A program made the translations under genes and the position numbers. The notes beneath the pieces were generated by a model. The model did not search any database. It saw nothing but the letters and a program-made list of their open reading frames with translations, and was not told the DNA's origin. This document shows, in pieces, positions 36,331 to 46,946 of a stretch of 64,000 bases of DNA. This DNA is from Saccharopolyspora flava. GTDB taxonomy: Bacteria; Actinomycetota; Actinomycetes; Mycobacteriales; Pseudonocardiaceae. The first letter of the stretch is position 1. Every line of letters begins with the position of its first letter. The DNA lies in contig NZ_FOZX01000001.1 of NCBI RefSeq assembly GCF_900116135.1, forward strand, positions 744,001-808,000. Direction: 5' to 3'.

Positions 36331-37199
36331 TCCGGCTGGGTGCGGCGGGCGGTGGCGAAGCGGGGGCGACCGGCGAGGTCCGGGTGTTCCCGGACGTCGG
36401 TGAGGACCCTGCGGGCGCGCAGCAGCGCGGGCACCGAGCCGCCGTGCGTGTCATCGTGCTCGATCGCCACACCACCGCCCGGCTTGAGCAGGCGGGCCGC
36501 GCAGGCCACCACGTGACGGACGACGTCGAGGCCGTCGCGGCCGCCGAACACCGCCTCGTGCGGATCGTGGTTGCGGACCTCGGGCGGGACCGGGGTCCCG
36601 TCCGGCACGTACGGCGGGTTGCAGACGACCAGGTCGACCAGGCCCTCCAACTCCATGAACAGCATCGGGTCGGTGACATCGCCCGAGTACAGGGTGATCG
36701 GGCCGTCGCCGGCCGCCGCGCGCCGCTCGGCGTTGCGCCGGGCCCACGACAGCGCGGTCGGGTCCTTCTCGACCGCGTGCACCGAGGCGTCCGGGCGGGC
36801 GTGCGCCAACGCCAGCGCCAGCGCTCCCGAGCCCGTGCACAGGTCGACGATCGTGGGCTTGTCGACGCCCTCGATGACGCTGCCGCCCCACTCCAGGAGC
36901 AGCTCCGTCTCCGGGCGGGGCACGAACACACCGGGCCCGACCTCGAGGTTCACCGCACCCAGGTGCGCCTGCCCGGTCAGGTGCTGCAGCGGAACCCGCG
37001 CGGCGCGGCGCCGCACCAGGTCCTGCAGCGCCTGCACCACCGGCGGGTCGACCAGCGGCACCATCATCAGCTTGGTGCGCTCGACGCCGAGCAGGTGCGC
37101 GGCGAGCAGCTCGGCGTCGGTGCGCGGACTTCCCACGCCCGCCGCCGCGAGAGTGCGCTCGGCCTCCAGGATGGCCAGGCGCAAGGGCTGTCGGGTCAC
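36327..37199 (-). CDS. prmC: Peptide chain release factor N5-glutamine methyltransferase PrmC
   Basis: 290 residues from GTG 37199 (reads VTRQPLRLAILEAERTLAAA). An N-terminal helical release-factor-binding domain precedes a SAM methyltransferase: PGVFVPRPETELLLEW, IVDLCTGSGALALALAHARP (SAM loop) and VDLVVCNPPYVPDG with the NPPY catalytic motif that holds the Gln of the GGQ loop. It methylates RF1 (prfA, next gene, 10-bp gap) and RF2. The C-terminus RTQPE and the stop come from the edge of a dispersed repeat, so the last residues may differ from orthologues. Confidence 0.93.
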   Translation of the reverse strand: MTRQPLRLAILEAERTLAAAGVGSPRTDAELLAAHLLGVERTKLMMVPLVDPPVVQALQDLVRRRAARVPLQHLTGQAHLGAVNLEVGPGVFVPRPETELLLEWGGSVIEGVDKPTIVDLCTGSGALALALAHARPDASVHAVEKDPTALSWARRNAERRAAAGDGPITLYSGDVTDPMLFMELEGLVDLVVCNPPYVPDGTPVPPEVRNHDPHEAVFGGRDGLDVVRHVVACAARLLKPGGGVAIEHDDTHGGSVPALLRARRVLTDVREHPDLAGRPRFATARRTQPE

Positions 37200-37209
37200 G
37201 TCGGTCAGC

Positions 37210-38277
37210 TTAGAGCGCGAGGCGCTCGGCGCGATCCGCAGCCAGCAGCGCGTCGAGCACCGCCTCCAGGTCACCGTCGAGAACGTGATCGAGGTTGTAC
37301 GCCTTGTAGTTGACCCGGTGATCGGAGATGCGGTTCTCCGGGAAGTTGTAGGTGCGGATGCGCTCGGAGCGGTCGACCGTGCGGACCTGGCTGCGGCGCG
37401 TCTCCGACGCCTCCCGCTGGGCCTCCTCCTCGGCCGCCGCCTGCAGCCGGGCCTTGAGCACCTGGATGGCGCGCAGCTTGTTCTGCAGCTGCGACTTCTC
37501 GTTCTGGCAGGACACCACGATGCCGGTCGGCAGGTGGGTGATGCGCACCGCCGAGTCCGTGGTGTTCACGCTCTGCCCGCCCGGTCCGGACGACCGGTAG
37601 ACGTCGATGCGCAGGTCCTTCTCGTCGACCTCCACCTCGACCTCCTCGGGCTCCGGGTAGACCAGGACGCCCGCCGCGGAGGTGTGCACGCGGCCCTGCG
37701 ACTCGGTGACCGGGACGCGCTGCACCCGGTGCACGCCGCCTTCGAACTTCATCTTCGACCACACGCCATCAGGGCTGTTGTCGCCGGCCTTGGCCTTGAG
37801 CGAGACGGTGGCGTCCTTGTAGCCGCCGAGATCGGACTCGGTGGAGTCGAGGACCTCGGCCCGCCAGCCCTGGCGCTCGGCGAACCGGAGGTACATGCGC
37901 AGCAGGTCGCCGGCGAACAGCGCGGACTCCTCGCCGCCCTCACCGGACTTGACCTCGAGCACCACGTCGGAACCGTCGTGCGGGTCGCGGGGCAGCAGCA
38001 GCTCGGTGAGCTTGTCCTCCAGCTCGGGGAGGCGCTCGGCGAGCCGCTCGGCCTCCTCGGCGAAGCCCTCGTCCTCAGCGGCGAGCTCGCGCGCGGTCTC
38101 CAGGTCGGAGCGCGTCTCGTCGAGCTCGCGGGAGGTGCGGATGATGGGGGTGAGCTCGGCGTAGCGGCGGCCGAGCTTGCGGGCGTTCGCCTGGTCGACG
38201 TGCACGCTCGGGTCGGCCAGCCGCTTCTCCAGATCCTCGTACTCGGCCAGCAGACCTTCGAGCTTCGATGTCTCCAC
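37210..38277 (-). CDS. prfA: Peptide chain release factor 1
   Basis: 355 residues. The anticodon-like P-A-T region (recognition of UAA/UAG) precedes the catalytic GGQ in [20 protein letters not shown]. The C-terminal [20 protein letters not shown] is the RF1 signature. The Gln of GGQ is the substrate of PrmC, encoded 10 bp downstream. A hairpin at 38353-38397 separates it from rpmE, so it needs read-through or its own promoter. Confidence 0.97.
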   Translation of the reverse strand: METSKLEGLLAEYEDLEKRLADPSVHVDQANARKLGRRYAELTPIIRTSRELDETRSDLETARELAAEDEGFAEEAERLAERLPELEDKLTELLLPRDPHDGSDVVLEVKSGEGGEESALFAGDLLRMYLRFAERQGWRAEVLDSTESDLGGYKDATVSLKAKAGDNSPDGVWSKMKFEGGVHRVQRVPVTESQGRVHTSAAGVLVYPEPEEVEVEVDEKDLRIDVYRSSGPGGQSVNTTDSAVRITHLPTGIVVSCQNEKSQLQNKLRAIQVLKARLQAAAEEEAQREASETRRSQVRTVDRSERIRTYNFPENRISDHRVNYKAYNLDHVLDGDLEAVLDALLAADRAERLAL

Positions 38278-38352
38278 GGGGCGACCCTTTTCCTGACGGC
38301 TTGAAGTCGGTCTCGACGCAGCCGCCCCCGGTCGAGACGGCCCTCACGCAAT

Positions 38353-38397
38353 GACGGCGCCCGCCCTCGCGCGTGGGAGCGGAGGGCGGGCGCCGTC
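38353..38397 (-). terminator. rpmE terminator hairpin
   Basis: A perfect 16-bp stem (38353-38368 with 38382-38397) with a 13-nt loop, starting 7 bp after the rpmE stop. On the minus strand it is followed by CATTGCG, so there is no real U-tract. It partly uncouples rpmE from prfA. Confidence 0.75.
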
Positions 38398-38404
38398 GGC
38401 GCAG

Positions 38405-38617
38405 CTACTTCTTGCGCTTGCCGTACCGGGCCTCGAAGCGGGCCACGCGGCCACCGGTGTCCAGGATCTTCTGCTTACCCGTGTAGAACGGGTGGCAGTT
38501 CGAGCAGACCTCAACGGTGATCTGACCGCTCTTGCGGGTGCTGTGGGTGGTGAAGCTGTTGCCACAACCGCAGTTGACCTGCGTCACCACGTACTCGGGG
38601 TGAATGCCACTCTTCAA
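38405..38617 (-). CDS. rpmE: Ribosomal protein L31 (zinc-binding, C+ type)
   Basis: 70 residues. It has the four zinc-ligand cysteines (Cys16 and Cys18 in NCGCGNSF, Cys37 and Cys40 in [15 protein letters not shown]), so this is the zinc-containing paralogue; a zinc-free L31 that replaces it under zinc limitation would be encoded elsewhere. The C-terminus is basic ([14 protein letters not shown]). It lies between rho and prfA, the usual actinobacterial position. Confidence 0.97.
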   Translation of the reverse strand: MKSGIHPEYVVTQVNCGCGNSFTTHSTRKSGQITVEVCSNCHPFYTGKQKILDTGGRVARFEARYGKRKK

Positions 38618-38826
38618 CGGCGTTTCCTCTCAACTTGGCCGCCGGGTCCACGCGCACCTCGCGACGTGGTGAACCGGGACCGGAACCAGCCTTCGATTGT
38701 GCCAGACCACGGCACGCGACCTGCAACGCAGGTGTTCGGACCAGTATTCCCGGAGCCGTTCGTCGCACCAGCTCGACCGCCCGGCGCAGCGGAGCAACCG
38801 CCCGGCGAGGCCGGGTCGCGCCCCGG

Positions 38827-39270
38827 ATGCAGAACTCCGTGAACGCCGTTCATCATCGTCGGGTGCTGTTCTGCGCTGCCCTGGGAAGACTCACGGTCCG
38901 GTCGTGGGTGTTCCTTCCCCTGCTCTTCTTGGGCAGCGCCACCGGGGTCGCCGCGCTCATCGATCTGATGCTGCAGACCGAGCCGACCGTGGCGGGCGAC
39001 CTGTCGCTGTCGGCTCCCCTGCTGTTCGGCTTCGCCGGCGGGCTGGCGCTGTTCAGCGCCGGCCACGTCAAGTGGAGCTTCCGCTGGCAGCGCCTGAGCC
39101 TGCGCGTCGCCTACCCGCTGGTGATGCTCGCCTGCGCGGTCGCGATGGACGTGTTCACGCTCCCGATGGGCGCCGCGCTGATCATCGGCCCGATCGCCGC
39201 CCTGCTGCTCGCGGGGCTGCTCGTTCGTTCCCGCCAGACCCGCGACGAGGCCGACTGCCTGCCCACCTGA
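38827..39270 (+). CDS. Small integral membrane protein of unknown function
   Basis: 147 residues from ATG 38827 (MQNSVNAVHHRRVLFCAALG). Four predicted membrane helices: VFLPLLFLGSATGVAALIDL, LLFGFAGGLALFSAGHVKWS, VAYPLVMLACAVAMDVFTLP and AALIIGPIAALLLAGLLVRS. It has short loops and an acidic C-terminal tail. No family is recognised. It is the only plus-strand gene between rho and rpmE, divergent from rpmE and convergent with rho. The upstream open frame to 38635 is Arg/Pro-rich and probably not translated. It is followed by dispersed repeats. Confidence 0.65.
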   Translation: MQNSVNAVHHRRVLFCAALGRLTVRSWVFLPLLFLGSATGVAALIDLMLQTEPTVAGDLSLSAPLLFGFAGGLALFSAGHVKWSFRWQRLSLRVAYPLVMLACAVAMDVFTLPMGAALIIGPIAALLLAGLLVRSRQTRDEADCLPT

Positions 39271-39286
39271 ACCGGCCCTGACCGGT

Positions 39287-39382
39287 GCAAGGGAACCTTC
39301 CTGTCACCACGCGCCCCGGCAACGGCACGAGGCCCCCTTCCTGCCGCGCACCGAGCTGAGCAAGGGAACCTTCCTGTCACCC
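39287..39382 (+). repeat. Dispersed repeats: two intact, one decayed
   Basis: Forward copies at 39287-39308 and 39358-39382 (both GCAAGGGAACC then TTCCTGTCACC) flank a decayed unit at 39327-39347 (GAGGCCCCCTTCCTGCCGC). They sit between the membrane protein stop and the rho terminator hairpin. The spacing of intact copies (71 bp) is close to that at other multi-copy loci. Confidence 0.88.
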
Positions 39383-39391
39383 CGGACCGCA

Positions 39392-39428
39392 AACAGGGCC
39401 CGCCCCCCTCTCGGGTGCGGGCCCTGTT
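39392..39428 (-). terminator. rho gene terminator hairpin
   Basis: A perfect 12-bp stem (39392-39403 with 39417-39428) with a 13-nt loop, 17 bp past the rho stop (39446). On the minus strand it is followed by GTTTGCG, a weak U-run. Confidence 0.7.
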
Positions 39429-39445
39429 CTGCCGGTGGGGACGGG

Positions 39446-41350
39446 TCAGTCGTCGTCCTTGCCCGGGGTGTTCTTGGCGACCTGCATCAGGAACTCGATG
39501 TTGGTGCGCGACTTGCGGAGCCGGTCCTGCAGGAGTTCCAGCGCCTGCTGCGCGTCGAGGGCGGCGAGCACCCGGCGCAGCTTGTGGGTCACGGCCAGCT
39601 CGTCGGGCGAGAGCAGGATCTCGTCCTTGCGGGTGCTGGAGGAGTCCACATCGACCGCGGGGAACAGTCGCTTGTCGGCGAGCTTGCGGTCCAGCTTGAG
39701 CTCCGCGTTACCGGTGCCCTTGAACTCCTCGAAGATGACCGTGTCCATCGTCGAACCGGTCTCGACCAGCGCCGTGGCGAAGATCGTCAGCGAGCCGCCG
39801 TTCTCGATGTTGCGGGCCGCGCCCAGGAACCGCTTCGGCGGGTACAGGGCGGTGGAGTCCACACCACCGGACAGGATGCGCCCGGACGCCGGGGCCGCCA
39901 GGTTGTAGGCGCGGCCCAGCCGGGTGATCGAGTCCAGCAGCACGACGACGTCGTGGCCCATCTCCACCAGGCGCTTGGCGCGCTCGATGGACAGCTCGGC
40001 GACCGTGGTGTGGTCCGACGGCGGGCGGTCGAAGGTGGAGGCGATGACCTCACCCTTGACCGAGCGCTGCATGTCGGTGACCTCTTCCGGACGCTCGTCG
40101 GCCAGGACGACCATCAGGTGGCACTCGGGGTTGTTCGTGGTGATCGCGTTGGCGATCGCCTGCAGCACCATCGTCTTACCGGCCTTGGGCGGCGAGACGA
40201 TCAGCGCGCGCTGCCCCTTGCCGACGGGCATGACCAGGTCGATGATCCGGCCGGTCAGGTTCTGCGGCTCGGTCTCCAGGCGCAGGCGCTCGTTCGGGTA
40301 CAGCGGCGTCAGCTTGTGGAACTCGGAGCGGCTCTTGGCGGCTTCGGGCTCCAGGCCGTTGATCGAGTCCACCCGCACCAGCGGGTTGAACTTCTGCCGC
40401 TGCTGCTCGCCCTCGCGGGGCTGGCGGATGACGCCCTTGATGGCGTCGCCGCGGCGCAGCCCGTACTTGCGGACCAGCGACAGCGAGACGTAGACGTCGT
40501 TCGGCCCGGCGAGGTAGCCGGAGGTGCGCACGAAGGCGTAGTTCTCCAGCACGTCGAGGATGCCGGCGACGGGCAGCAGCACGTCGTCCTCGCGGACCTC
40601 CGGCTCGCCGCCCTCGCCGCGACCGCGGTTGCGGCGGCGGTCGCGGAAGCGACGTCCCCGGCCCCTGCCGCGGCCCTCGTCGTCATCGTCCTGCCGGTTG
40701 TCGCGATCCTGCCGGTCCTGCCGGTTGTCCCGGTTGTTGTCCCGGTCCTGCCGGTTGTCGCGGTTGTTGTCGGACTTGCGCTCGGCGTTGCCGCCGCGCT
40801 GGTCGTCGGCACCGCCCGACTCGGTGCTCGCGTTGTTGCGCCCGTTGGAGCGGCGACGGCGGTTGTTGCCGCGGCGGTTGTCGTCCTCGCCGCCGCTGTC
40901 GCCGGACTGCCGACGGGTGCGGGTGCGCGCGGGGGCGGAGCCGTTGTTGTTCGACTCGGCCGCACCGTCGCGCGACGCGGTGTCACGGCCCTCGCGCGGG
41001 GCGGTGTCACGGGAAGCGTTGTCGCCCTCGCTCGCGTTGCCGTCGAGGGTCGGCTGGCTGGCCTTGGCGGGGGATTCTTCGCTGCGCACCTGGGCCTTCT
41101 TCGCGGTCGAGCGGGTTCGCGGCGCAGTGCTGCCGCCACCCTGCTTCTCCTTGATCGCGGCGATCAGGTCGCCTTTGCGAAGGCCTCCGGTCTCGATCCC
41201 CAGTTCCCCCGCGAGTTGGCGCAGCTCGGCAAGAACCATGCCGGAAAGTCCGCCGCGTCGCCGCGGAGTGCCGTTGGCCTCGGCATCCTGCTGGCCAGCA
41301 GATGAGGTGCCGTTGGCGGCCTCGCTGCTCAACAGTTCGGTGTTGCTCAC
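39446..41350 (-). CDS. rho: Transcription termination factor Rho with actinobacterial insertion
   Basis: 634 residues from GTG 41350 (reads VSNTELLSSEAANGTSS). Order: N-terminal SAP-like helix (MVLAELRQLAGELGIETGGL), then a disordered insertion of about 210 residues rich in Arg, Asn and Asp (with tandem DNRQDRDN-type units), then the RNA-binding OSB domain. The ATPase follows, with Walker A IVSPPKAGKTMVLQAIANAI, Walker B DVVVLLDSITRLGRAYNLAA and the R-loop GGVDSTALYPPKRFLGAARN. Rho is a hexameric RNA helicase that ends untranslated transcripts. The insertion is typical of high-GC actinobacteria, where it provides extra RNA binding. A long leader precedes it. Confidence 0.97.
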   Translation of the reverse strand: MSNTELLSSEAANGTSSAGQQDAEANGTPRRRGGLSGMVLAELRQLAGELGIETGGLRKGDLIAAIKEKQGGGSTAPRTRSTAKKAQVRSEESPAKASQPTLDGNASEGDNASRDTAPREGRDTASRDGAAESNNNGSAPARTRTRRQSGDSGGEDDNRRGNNRRRRSNGRNNASTESGGADDQRGGNAERKSDNNRDNRQDRDNNRDNRQDRQDRDNRQDDDDEGRGRGRGRRFRDRRRNRGRGEGGEPEVREDDVLLPVAGILDVLENYAFVRTSGYLAGPNDVYVSLSLVRKYGLRRGDAIKGVIRQPREGEQQRQKFNPLVRVDSINGLEPEAAKSRSEFHKLTPLYPNERLRLETEPQNLTGRIIDLVMPVGKGQRALIVSPPKAGKTMVLQAIANAITTNNPECHLMVVLADERPEEVTDMQRSVKGEVIASTFDRPPSDHTTVAELSIERAKRLVEMGHDVVVLLDSITRLGRAYNLAAPASGRILSGGVDSTALYPPKRFLGAARNIENGGSLTIFATALVETGSTMDTVIFEEFKGTGNAELKLDRKLADKRLFPAVDVDSSSTRKDEILLSPDELAVTHKLRRVLAALDAQQALELLQDRLRKSRTNIEFLMQVAKNTPGKDDD

Positions 41351-42172
41351 GAATGTCCTTCCTGACCGGACCGCGCCTCCTACGCGACCCAGCGGATTGC
41401 CCGCCCGCTCATCTGAGTGCGGACGGCCGGTATGTGCTACCAGCCCTGTCGCCGGTCGGATTCGCCCCTCGGGCACAGCATTACCGACTTCGGCGTTGGC
41501 TCGGGGAACCAGCAGCACCGGGCAGTGGGAGGCACCCGGCTCGCGTGGTCCATGTGCGACGCATCCACTCCGATCCACACGTGCCGATGCACGTCCTGCC
41601 GCCTCATTCCAGGAATCCCCGACTCTCGGATTGCCCCGGTGGTGAACCGGGAAACTTCAGGATCCGGGTCGGCGTCATGGTCACCTTGAGAGGCCACACC
41701 GTGGAACTTAAGGCCCCAACCCCGACATCGGCAACGGATTGGCGCCGATGATCCCGAAGCGAACTCACTTTGAGTTGACAACTCCTGCCTCGGTCACCGC
41801 GGTCGCCAGACCCCCTTGAAGTTGATCTTCACCCATGCCGGGCGAAGGCCAATTCACAGCGGGAGATGCGCCCCGGAAAACGATGTTCCGGGCACGGCAC
41901 CGGCCCTAGGCGCGGTGACTGATTGACCTTGAGGGTAGACGCCCCGTAGTTCGGGTGCAACAACCCCCCGCGGGCGTGTAGCGCGCTCGCAGATCAAGCC
42001 GTCGACATTTCCACGAACGAAGACCCCGGAAAGCGGTGCGATCCCGTTTCGGGGACCGGCCCGCGTGATTCCCTCCAGCGACTCGCGCTAGCGGACCGTC
42101 GGCGACAACTCCTTTTTACCACTCCCGGCGAAACCACCGCGCCGGGGGCCGCTGATCAGGCCTTTTCGCTCG
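41351..42172 (-). promoter_or_regulatory. Long gene-free leader/promoter region of rho
   Basis: About 820 bp between thrB and rho hold no supportable gene: open frames here lack coding bias and RBSs. GC content falls in places, for example 41760-41800, where a perfect palindrome GAGTTG-A-CAACTC (41772-41784) occurs. rho is autoregulated through long leaders in other bacteria; this region is a candidate for that, but I could not identify a clear -35/-10 pair. Confidence 0.5.
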
Positions 42173-42225
42173 TGACCCACCCCGCGACCCGGCGTCGACG
42201 CGCCCGGCCGCGGGGTGATCGGGTC
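42173..42225 (-). terminator. thrB terminator hairpin
   Basis: ACCCCGCG (42179-42186) pairs with CGCGGGGT (42209-42216), extended by TGACCC (42173-42178) with GGGTCA (42220-42225). The structure overlaps the thrB stop codon (42224-42226). No U-tract. It closes the argS-lysA-hom-thrC-thrB run. Confidence 0.6.
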
Positions 42226-43141
42226 AGCCCTCGACGTGCGTGCGGACCCCGGCCCGGTCGACCGGGAGGTCCAGCGCGGCGAAGCCCTCGGGAGCGAACT
42301 CGCGCGCGTTCACGTTCTTCACAGGCAGCGCCAGCACCGTCGGGCCCGCACCGGACACCGCGGCCGCGATCCCCTCCGCGCGCAGCGCGCGCACCAGCGC
42401 CACGGTCTCCGGCCACGCAGGCTCGCGGTAGTCCTGGTGCAGCCGGTCATCGGTCGCGGCCAGCAGCAGCGACGGATCGCGGGTGATCGCGTGCACCGCG
42501 AGCGCGGCGCGGCCCGCGGCGAACGCGGCGTCGGCGTGCGGAACCCGTTCCGGCAGCAGCCCTCGCGTCACGTGCGTCGCCGATTCCGCTTGCGGCACAA
42601 AGGCGATCGGCGACACCTCCGGGTGCGCGGGCGCGCTCACCGCGCGGAACCGGTCCGATTCCCGCCACGCCAGCACGAAATCGCCCAGCAGGCTCGCCGC
42701 CACGTTGTCGGCGTGCCCCTCGCGGACAGCCGCAAGGTGCAGCGCGCGCTCCGCGTTCTCGGCCGCGCGCAGGTCGATCCCGGCCAGGCCGTGCGCGACG
42801 GCGATGCCCGCGATGATGGCCGCCGCCGAGGAACCCAGACCGCGCGAGTGCGGAATGCTGTTCTCGCAGCGCAACTCCAGCGCGGGCGGAGCCGGAAAAC
42901 CCAGCTCCGCAAGGGTGTCGTGGATGACCCGCACGACCAGGTGCCGCTCGTCACCGGGCACCGAACCGGCACCCTGACCGGTCACCGACACCGTCGCCGA
43001 GCCCTCCGGGCCCTCGGCCACGCGCGCGAAGACGGTGTCGTGCAACGACAACGCCATGCCCAGCGCGTCGAATCCCGAGCCGAGGTTCGCCGTCGACGCG
43101 GGAACCTCGACCCGGACCGCTCCCACGGGCAGCGGGCTCAC
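42224..43141 (-). CDS. thrB: Homoserine kinase
   Basis: 305 residues from GTG 43141, which overlaps the thrC stop as GTGA. GHMP kinase fold: [20 protein letters not shown] (N-terminal substrate strand), [20 protein letters not shown] (ATP loop) and the C-terminal [13 protein letters not shown]. It phosphorylates L-homoserine for threonine synthase. Translational coupling with thrC and hom suggests stoichiometric production. Confidence 0.96.
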   Translation of the reverse strand: MSPLPVGAVRVEVPASTANLGSGFDALGMALSLHDTVFARVAEGPEGSATVSVTGQGAGSVPGDERHLVVRVIHDTLAELGFPAPPALELRCENSIPHSRGLGSSAAAIIAGIAVAHGLAGIDLRAAENAERALHLAAVREGHADNVAASLLGDFVLAWRESDRFRAVSAPAHPEVSPIAFVPQAESATHVTRGLLPERVPHADAAFAAGRAALAVHAITRDPSLLLAATDDRLHQDYREPAWPETVALVRALRAEGIAAAVSGAGPTVLALPVKNVNAREFAPEGFAALDLPVDRAGVRTHVEG

Positions 43142-44226
43142 CGCAGCTCCAGCGCGTCGGCGACCGCGCTCGGGTCGACCGGCAGCGGCTCGACCTCGAC
43201 CATGCCCGCCAGCGCGGTGTCGGGATCCTTCAAACCGTGCCCGGTGACCGTGCACACCACGACCGAGCCCTTCGGCAGGCGCCCGTCGGCGGCGGTGGCC
43301 AGCAGGCCGGCGACGCTGGAGGCCGAGGCGGGCTCGACGAACACGCCCTCGCGCGAGGCCAGCGTGCGGTAGGCGGCGAGGATCTCCTCGTCGCTCACCG
43401 CGGAGAACAGGCCCTCGGAGGCGTCCTTGGCCTTCTCCGCGCCCTCCCACGAAGCCGGGCTGCCGACGCGGATCGCGGTCGCGATCGTCTCGGGCTCGGC
43501 GACCGGGTGACCGTGCACCAGCGGCGCGGCACCGGCGGCCTGGAAGCCGAACATCCGCGGCAGGGAATCGGTGATGCCCTCGCCGTGGTACTCGGTGTAG
43601 CCCTTCCAGTAGGCGGTGATGTTGCCGGCGTTGCCGACCGGCAGGCAGTGGATGTCGGGCGCGCGGCCCAGCACGTCGCAGATCTCGAACGACGCGGTCT
43701 TCTGGCCTTCCAGGCGCACCGGGTTGACCGAGTTGACCAGGGTGACCGGGTGCTCGGCGGCGGTCTTGCGGGCCAGCTCCAGGCAGTCGTCGAAGTTGCC
43801 CTGGACCTGGAGGATCTTCGCGCCGTGCACGACGGCCTGGGCCAGCTTGCCCAGCGCGATCTTGCCCTGCGGCACCAGCACCGCCGAGGTCAGCCCGGCG
43901 CGTGCGGCGTAGGCGGCCGCCGACGCCGAGGTGTTGCCGGTGGAGGCGCAGATGACGGCCTTGCTGCCCTCGGCGAGCGCGTGGGTCATGGCCACCGTCA
44001 TGCCGCGGTCCTTGAACGACCCGGTCGGGTTGGCGCCCTCCACCTTCAGGTAGACGGTGCACCCGGTGCGCTCCGACAGGTGCGGCGCGGGCACCAGCGG
44101 GGTGTTGCCCTCCTGCAGCGTCACGATGCGCGCGCCGTCCGGAACCGCGACCCGGTCCCGGTAGGCCTCGATCAGACCGGGCCAGCCGGCTCCGGACTTC
44201 GCCGGAGCGCTCTGGATGTTCGTCAC
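43138..44226 (-). CDS. thrC: Threonine synthase
   Basis: 362 residues. Class II-fold PLP enzyme: [20 protein letters not shown] has the Schiff-base Lys in [26 protein letters not shown] is the phosphate loop and [20 protein letters not shown] follows. It converts O-phosphohomoserine to threonine. It has the short bacterial form without an N-terminal extension. Its start overlaps the hom stop by 4 bp and its stop overlaps thrB by 4 bp. Confidence 0.96.
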   Translation of the reverse strand: MTNIQSAPAKSGAGWPGLIEAYRDRVAVPDGARIVTLQEGNTPLVPAPHLSERTGCTVYLKVEGANPTGSFKDRGMTVAMTHALAEGSKAVICASTGNTSASAAAYAARAGLTSAVLVPQGKIALGKLAQAVVHGAKILQVQGNFDDCLELARKTAAEHPVTLVNSVNPVRLEGQKTASFEICDVLGRAPDIHCLPVGNAGNITAYWKGYTEYHGEGITDSLPRMFGFQAAGAAPLVHGHPVAEPETIATAIRVGSPASWEGAEKAKDASEGLFSAVSDEEILAAYRTLASREGVFVEPASASSVAGLLATAADGRLPKGSVVVCTVTGHGLKDPDTALAGMVEVEPLPVDPSAVADALELR

Positions 44227-45527
44227 GTCGGTTCACCTTCCACGCGCATCACGCTGACCACTTCGCGCACAATCGGGAGCTGCGCGATCTTGTCCACTGT
44301 GGACGACAGTGCCGCGTCGTCGGCGGTGTGCGTGACCACCACGAGGCTGGCCTCGGCACCCCTGCCCTGCTGACGCACCACCGAAATGCTCACATCGTGC
44401 TCGTTGAACGTCGCCGCCACCTGCGAGAGCACACCAGGTTTGTCCGCCACGTCGAGGCTGATGTGGTACCGGGTCGGGGTCTTGCCCATCGGCTGCACCG
44501 GCAGCTGGGCGTGCGCCGACTCGCGCGGCCCCTTGCCCTCGACCACCAGGTTCCGGGCCACCGCGACGAGGTCGCCCAGCACCGCGCTCGCCGTCGGCGC
44601 CCCACCGGCGCCCTGCCCGTAGAACATGAGCTGACCGGCGGCCTCGGCCTCCACGAACACCGCGTTGAACGCCCCGCCGACCCCGGCCAGCGGGTGGCTG
44701 CGCGGGATCATCGCCGGGTGCACGCGCGCCGACACCGACTCGGCACCGTTGTCGTCGACGACCCGCTCGCAGATCGCCAGCAGCTTCACCGTGCGGTCCA
44801 GCGTCGCCGCGGCCGCGATGTCGCCCGGGGTGACCCCGGAGATCCCCTCGCGGTGCACGTCACCGGCCGAGACGCGGGTGTGGAACGCCAGCGACGCGAG
44901 GATGGCGGCCTTCGCCGCAGCGTCGAAACCGTCCACGTCCGCCGTCGGATCCGCCTCCGCGTACCCCAGCCGACCGGCCTCGTCGAGCGTCTCCGAGTAG
45001 CCCGCGCCGGTGGAGTCCATCGCCGAGAGGATGTAGTTCGTCGTGCCGTTGACGATGCCCATGACCCGGTTGATCCGGTCCCCGGCCAACGACTCGCGCA
45101 ACGGCCGCAGCAGCGGGATCGCACCCGCCACCGAGGCCTCGAAGTAGATGTCGGCACCCGACTCGTCGGCCGCGGCGTAGAGCTCCGAGCCGTGCTCGGC
45201 GAGCAGCGCCTTGTTCGCCGTCACCACCGACTTGCCCGAGCGCAGCGCCGTCAGCAGCAGCGACCTGGCCGGCTCGATACCGCCGATCAGCTCCACCACG
45301 ACGTCGACGTCGCCCTCCACCAACGCCTGCGCATCGGTGGTCAGCAGCTGCTCGGGCACCTCCGGATGCTTGTGCGGGCGCCGCACGGCGACACCGGTGA
45401 CCAGCATCGGGGCCCCGGTTCGCGCCGCGAATTCCTCCGGTTGATCCTGCAGCAGCCGCAGCACCTCGGTGCCCACGGTGCCGCAGCCCAACATCGCGAC
45501 CCTGATCGGTTCACGGTCCCGGATCAC
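44223..45527 (-). CDS. hom: Homoserine dehydrogenase
   Basis: 434 residues, monofunctional. NAD(P) Rossmann motif [40 protein letters not shown], catalytic region [20 protein letters not shown] with [20 protein letters not shown], and a C-terminal ACT domain ([20 protein letters not shown]) for threonine feedback inhibition. It is the branch point to threonine, methionine and isoleucine. It begins 1 bp after the lysA stop. Confidence 0.96.
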   Translation of the reverse strand: MIRDREPIRVAMLGCGTVGTEVLRLLQDQPEEFAARTGAPMLVTGVAVRRPHKHPEVPEQLLTTDAQALVEGDVDVVVELIGGIEPARSLLLTALRSGKSVVTANKALLAEHGSELYAAADESGADIYFEASVAGAIPLLRPLRESLAGDRINRVMGIVNGTTNYILSAMDSTGAGYSETLDEAGRLGYAEADPTADVDGFDAAAKAAILASLAFHTRVSAGDVHREGISGVTPGDIAAAATLDRTVKLLAICERVVDDNGAESVSARVHPAMIPRSHPLAGVGGAFNAVFVEAEAAGQLMFYGQGAGGAPTASAVLGDLVAVARNLVVEGKGPRESAHAQLPVQPMGKTPTRYHISLDVADKPGVLSQVAATFNEHDVSISVVRQQGRGAEASLVVVTHTADDAALSSTVDKIAQLPIVREVVSVMRVEGEPT

Positions 45528-46946
45528 TCACACCTCCAGCCGGAGCAGGTCGTCCTCGGTCTCCCTGCGCAGCAACAATCGCGCCTGACCAGCGCGAACC
45601 GCAACCACCGGCGGCTTGGGCAGGCGGTTGTAGTTGCTGGCCATCACGTAGCAGTACGCCCCGGTGGCGGCCACCGCGAGCAGGTCTCCCGGAGCAATGT
45701 CGCCCGGAAGCCAGCAATCGCGCACCACTACGTCACCGGACTCACAGTGCTTGCCCACGATGCGGGACAGAACGGGCTCCGCTTCGGCCGAACGCGACAC
45801 CAGACGGCTGTCGTAGACCGCGTCGTAGAGCGAGGTGCGGATGTTGTCGCTCATCCCGCCGTCAACGCTGACGTAACGCCGCTCGACGTCCGAGCCCAGC
45901 GCCACGTCCTTGATCGTGCCGACCTCGTAGACGGTCATCATGCTCGGCCCGACGATCGCGCGCCCCGGCTCCACCGCGATCTTCGGCACCGGCAGGCCCG
46001 CGTTCTCGGCCTCCTTGCCGACGATCTCGAAGAGCCTGCTCGCCAGCTGCGCGGGCGGCATCGGATCGTCCTCGGGCGTGTAGGCGATGCCCAGACCACC
46101 ACCGAGGTCGACGGTGTCGGCCGAGGCCAGCGCGTCGGCCCCGTGCTCCTCCCGCAGCTCCGCCAGCAGCCGCACCACCCGGTGCGCGGCCAGCTCGAAC
46201 CCGTCCACCTCGAAGATCTGGGAACCGATGTGGCTGTGCAGACCGGCCAGCTCCAGCCCGTCGGCCTTGAGCACCCGGGCAACCGCCTCCGCGGCCTGGC
46301 CCGCGGCCAGCGAGAACCCGAACTTCTGGTCCTCGTGCGCGGTCGCGATGAACTCGTGGGTGTGCGCCTCGACGCCGACCGTCACCCGCACCAGAACGCG
46401 CTGCGTCGCGCCGCGCTGGGTGGCGATGTGGTCGAGCCGGGCGATCTCGTGGAACGAGTCCAGCACCACCGAACCGACCCCGGCGTCCACGGCGGCGGTC
46501 AGCTCGGCCACGGACTTGTTGTTGCCGTGGAAGGTGATGCGCTCGGCGGGGAACCCGGCGCGCAGCGCCACGGCCAGCTCGCCGCCGCTGCACACGTCCA
46601 GGCTCAGCCCCTCCTCGGCGACCCAGCGGGCCACCTCGGTGCACAGGAACGCCTTCGAGGCGTAGTGCACGGCGGCCGGGTCGCCGAAGGCCTCGGCGTA
46701 GTCGCGGCACCGCGACCGGAAGTCGTCCTCGTCGAGCACGAACAGCGGGGTGCCGTACTGCTCGGCGAGTTCCCGCACGTCCAGGCCCGCGACGCGCACG
46801 ACGCCGTCGGCGCCGCGCTCGCTGTTGCGCGGCCACACGTGCGGATGCAGCAGGTCGGTCTCCCCCGTGCTCGACGGGGACGGTCCTGCGGTGTTGCCGG
46901 GGGGCACGACGTCGGCGTGCAGCGGCCCGGCGGGATGGGCGCGCAT
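45528..46946 (-). CDS. lysA: Diaminopimelate decarboxylase
   Basis: 472 residues from ATG 46946 with AAGGAG upstream. Fold-III PLP enzyme: [20 protein letters not shown] (Schiff-base Lys), [60 protein letters not shown], and [20 protein letters not shown] with the active-site Cys. It makes L-lysine from meso-DAP. A roughly 35-residue Pro-rich N-terminal extension resembles that of other actinobacteria. It is first of the lysA-hom-thrC-thrB set, with argS 95 bp upstream. Confidence 0.96.
   Translation of the reverse strand: MRAHPAGPLHADVVPPGNTAGPSPSSTGETDLLHPHVWPRNSERGADGVVRVAGLDVRELAEQYGTPLFVLDEDDFRSRCRDYAEAFGDPAAVHYASKAFLCTEVARWVAEEGLSLDVCSGGELAVALRAGFPAERITFHGNNKSVAELTAAVDAGVGSVVLDSFHEIARLDHIATQRGATQRVLVRVTVGVEAHTHEFIATAHEDQKFGFSLAAGQAAEAVARVLKADGLELAGLHSHIGSQIFEVDGFELAAHRVVRLLAELREEHGADALASADTVDLGGGLGIAYTPEDDPMPPAQLASRLFEIVGKEAENAGLPVPKIAVEPGRAIVGPSMMTVYEVGTIKDVALGSDVERRYVSVDGGMSDNIRTSLYDAVYDSRLVSRSAEAEPVLSRIVGKHCESGDVVVRDCWLPGDIAPGDLLAVAATGAYCYVMASNYNRLPKPPVVAVRAGQARLLLRRETEDDLLRLEV

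Noticed and set aside
40640..40830. Closely spaced direct repeats that look CRISPR-like
   Set aside because: They lie in frame within rho and encode the tandem Asn-Arg-Asp units of the known actinobacterial Rho insertion; units are too short and unspaced for a CRISPR array, and no cas gene is near.
42224..44236. Apparent thrC-thrB fusion frame
   Set aside because: A single open frame spans both, but thrB has its own GTG overlapping the thrC stop in another frame. The upstream part of the long frame is an out-of-frame reading of thrC.
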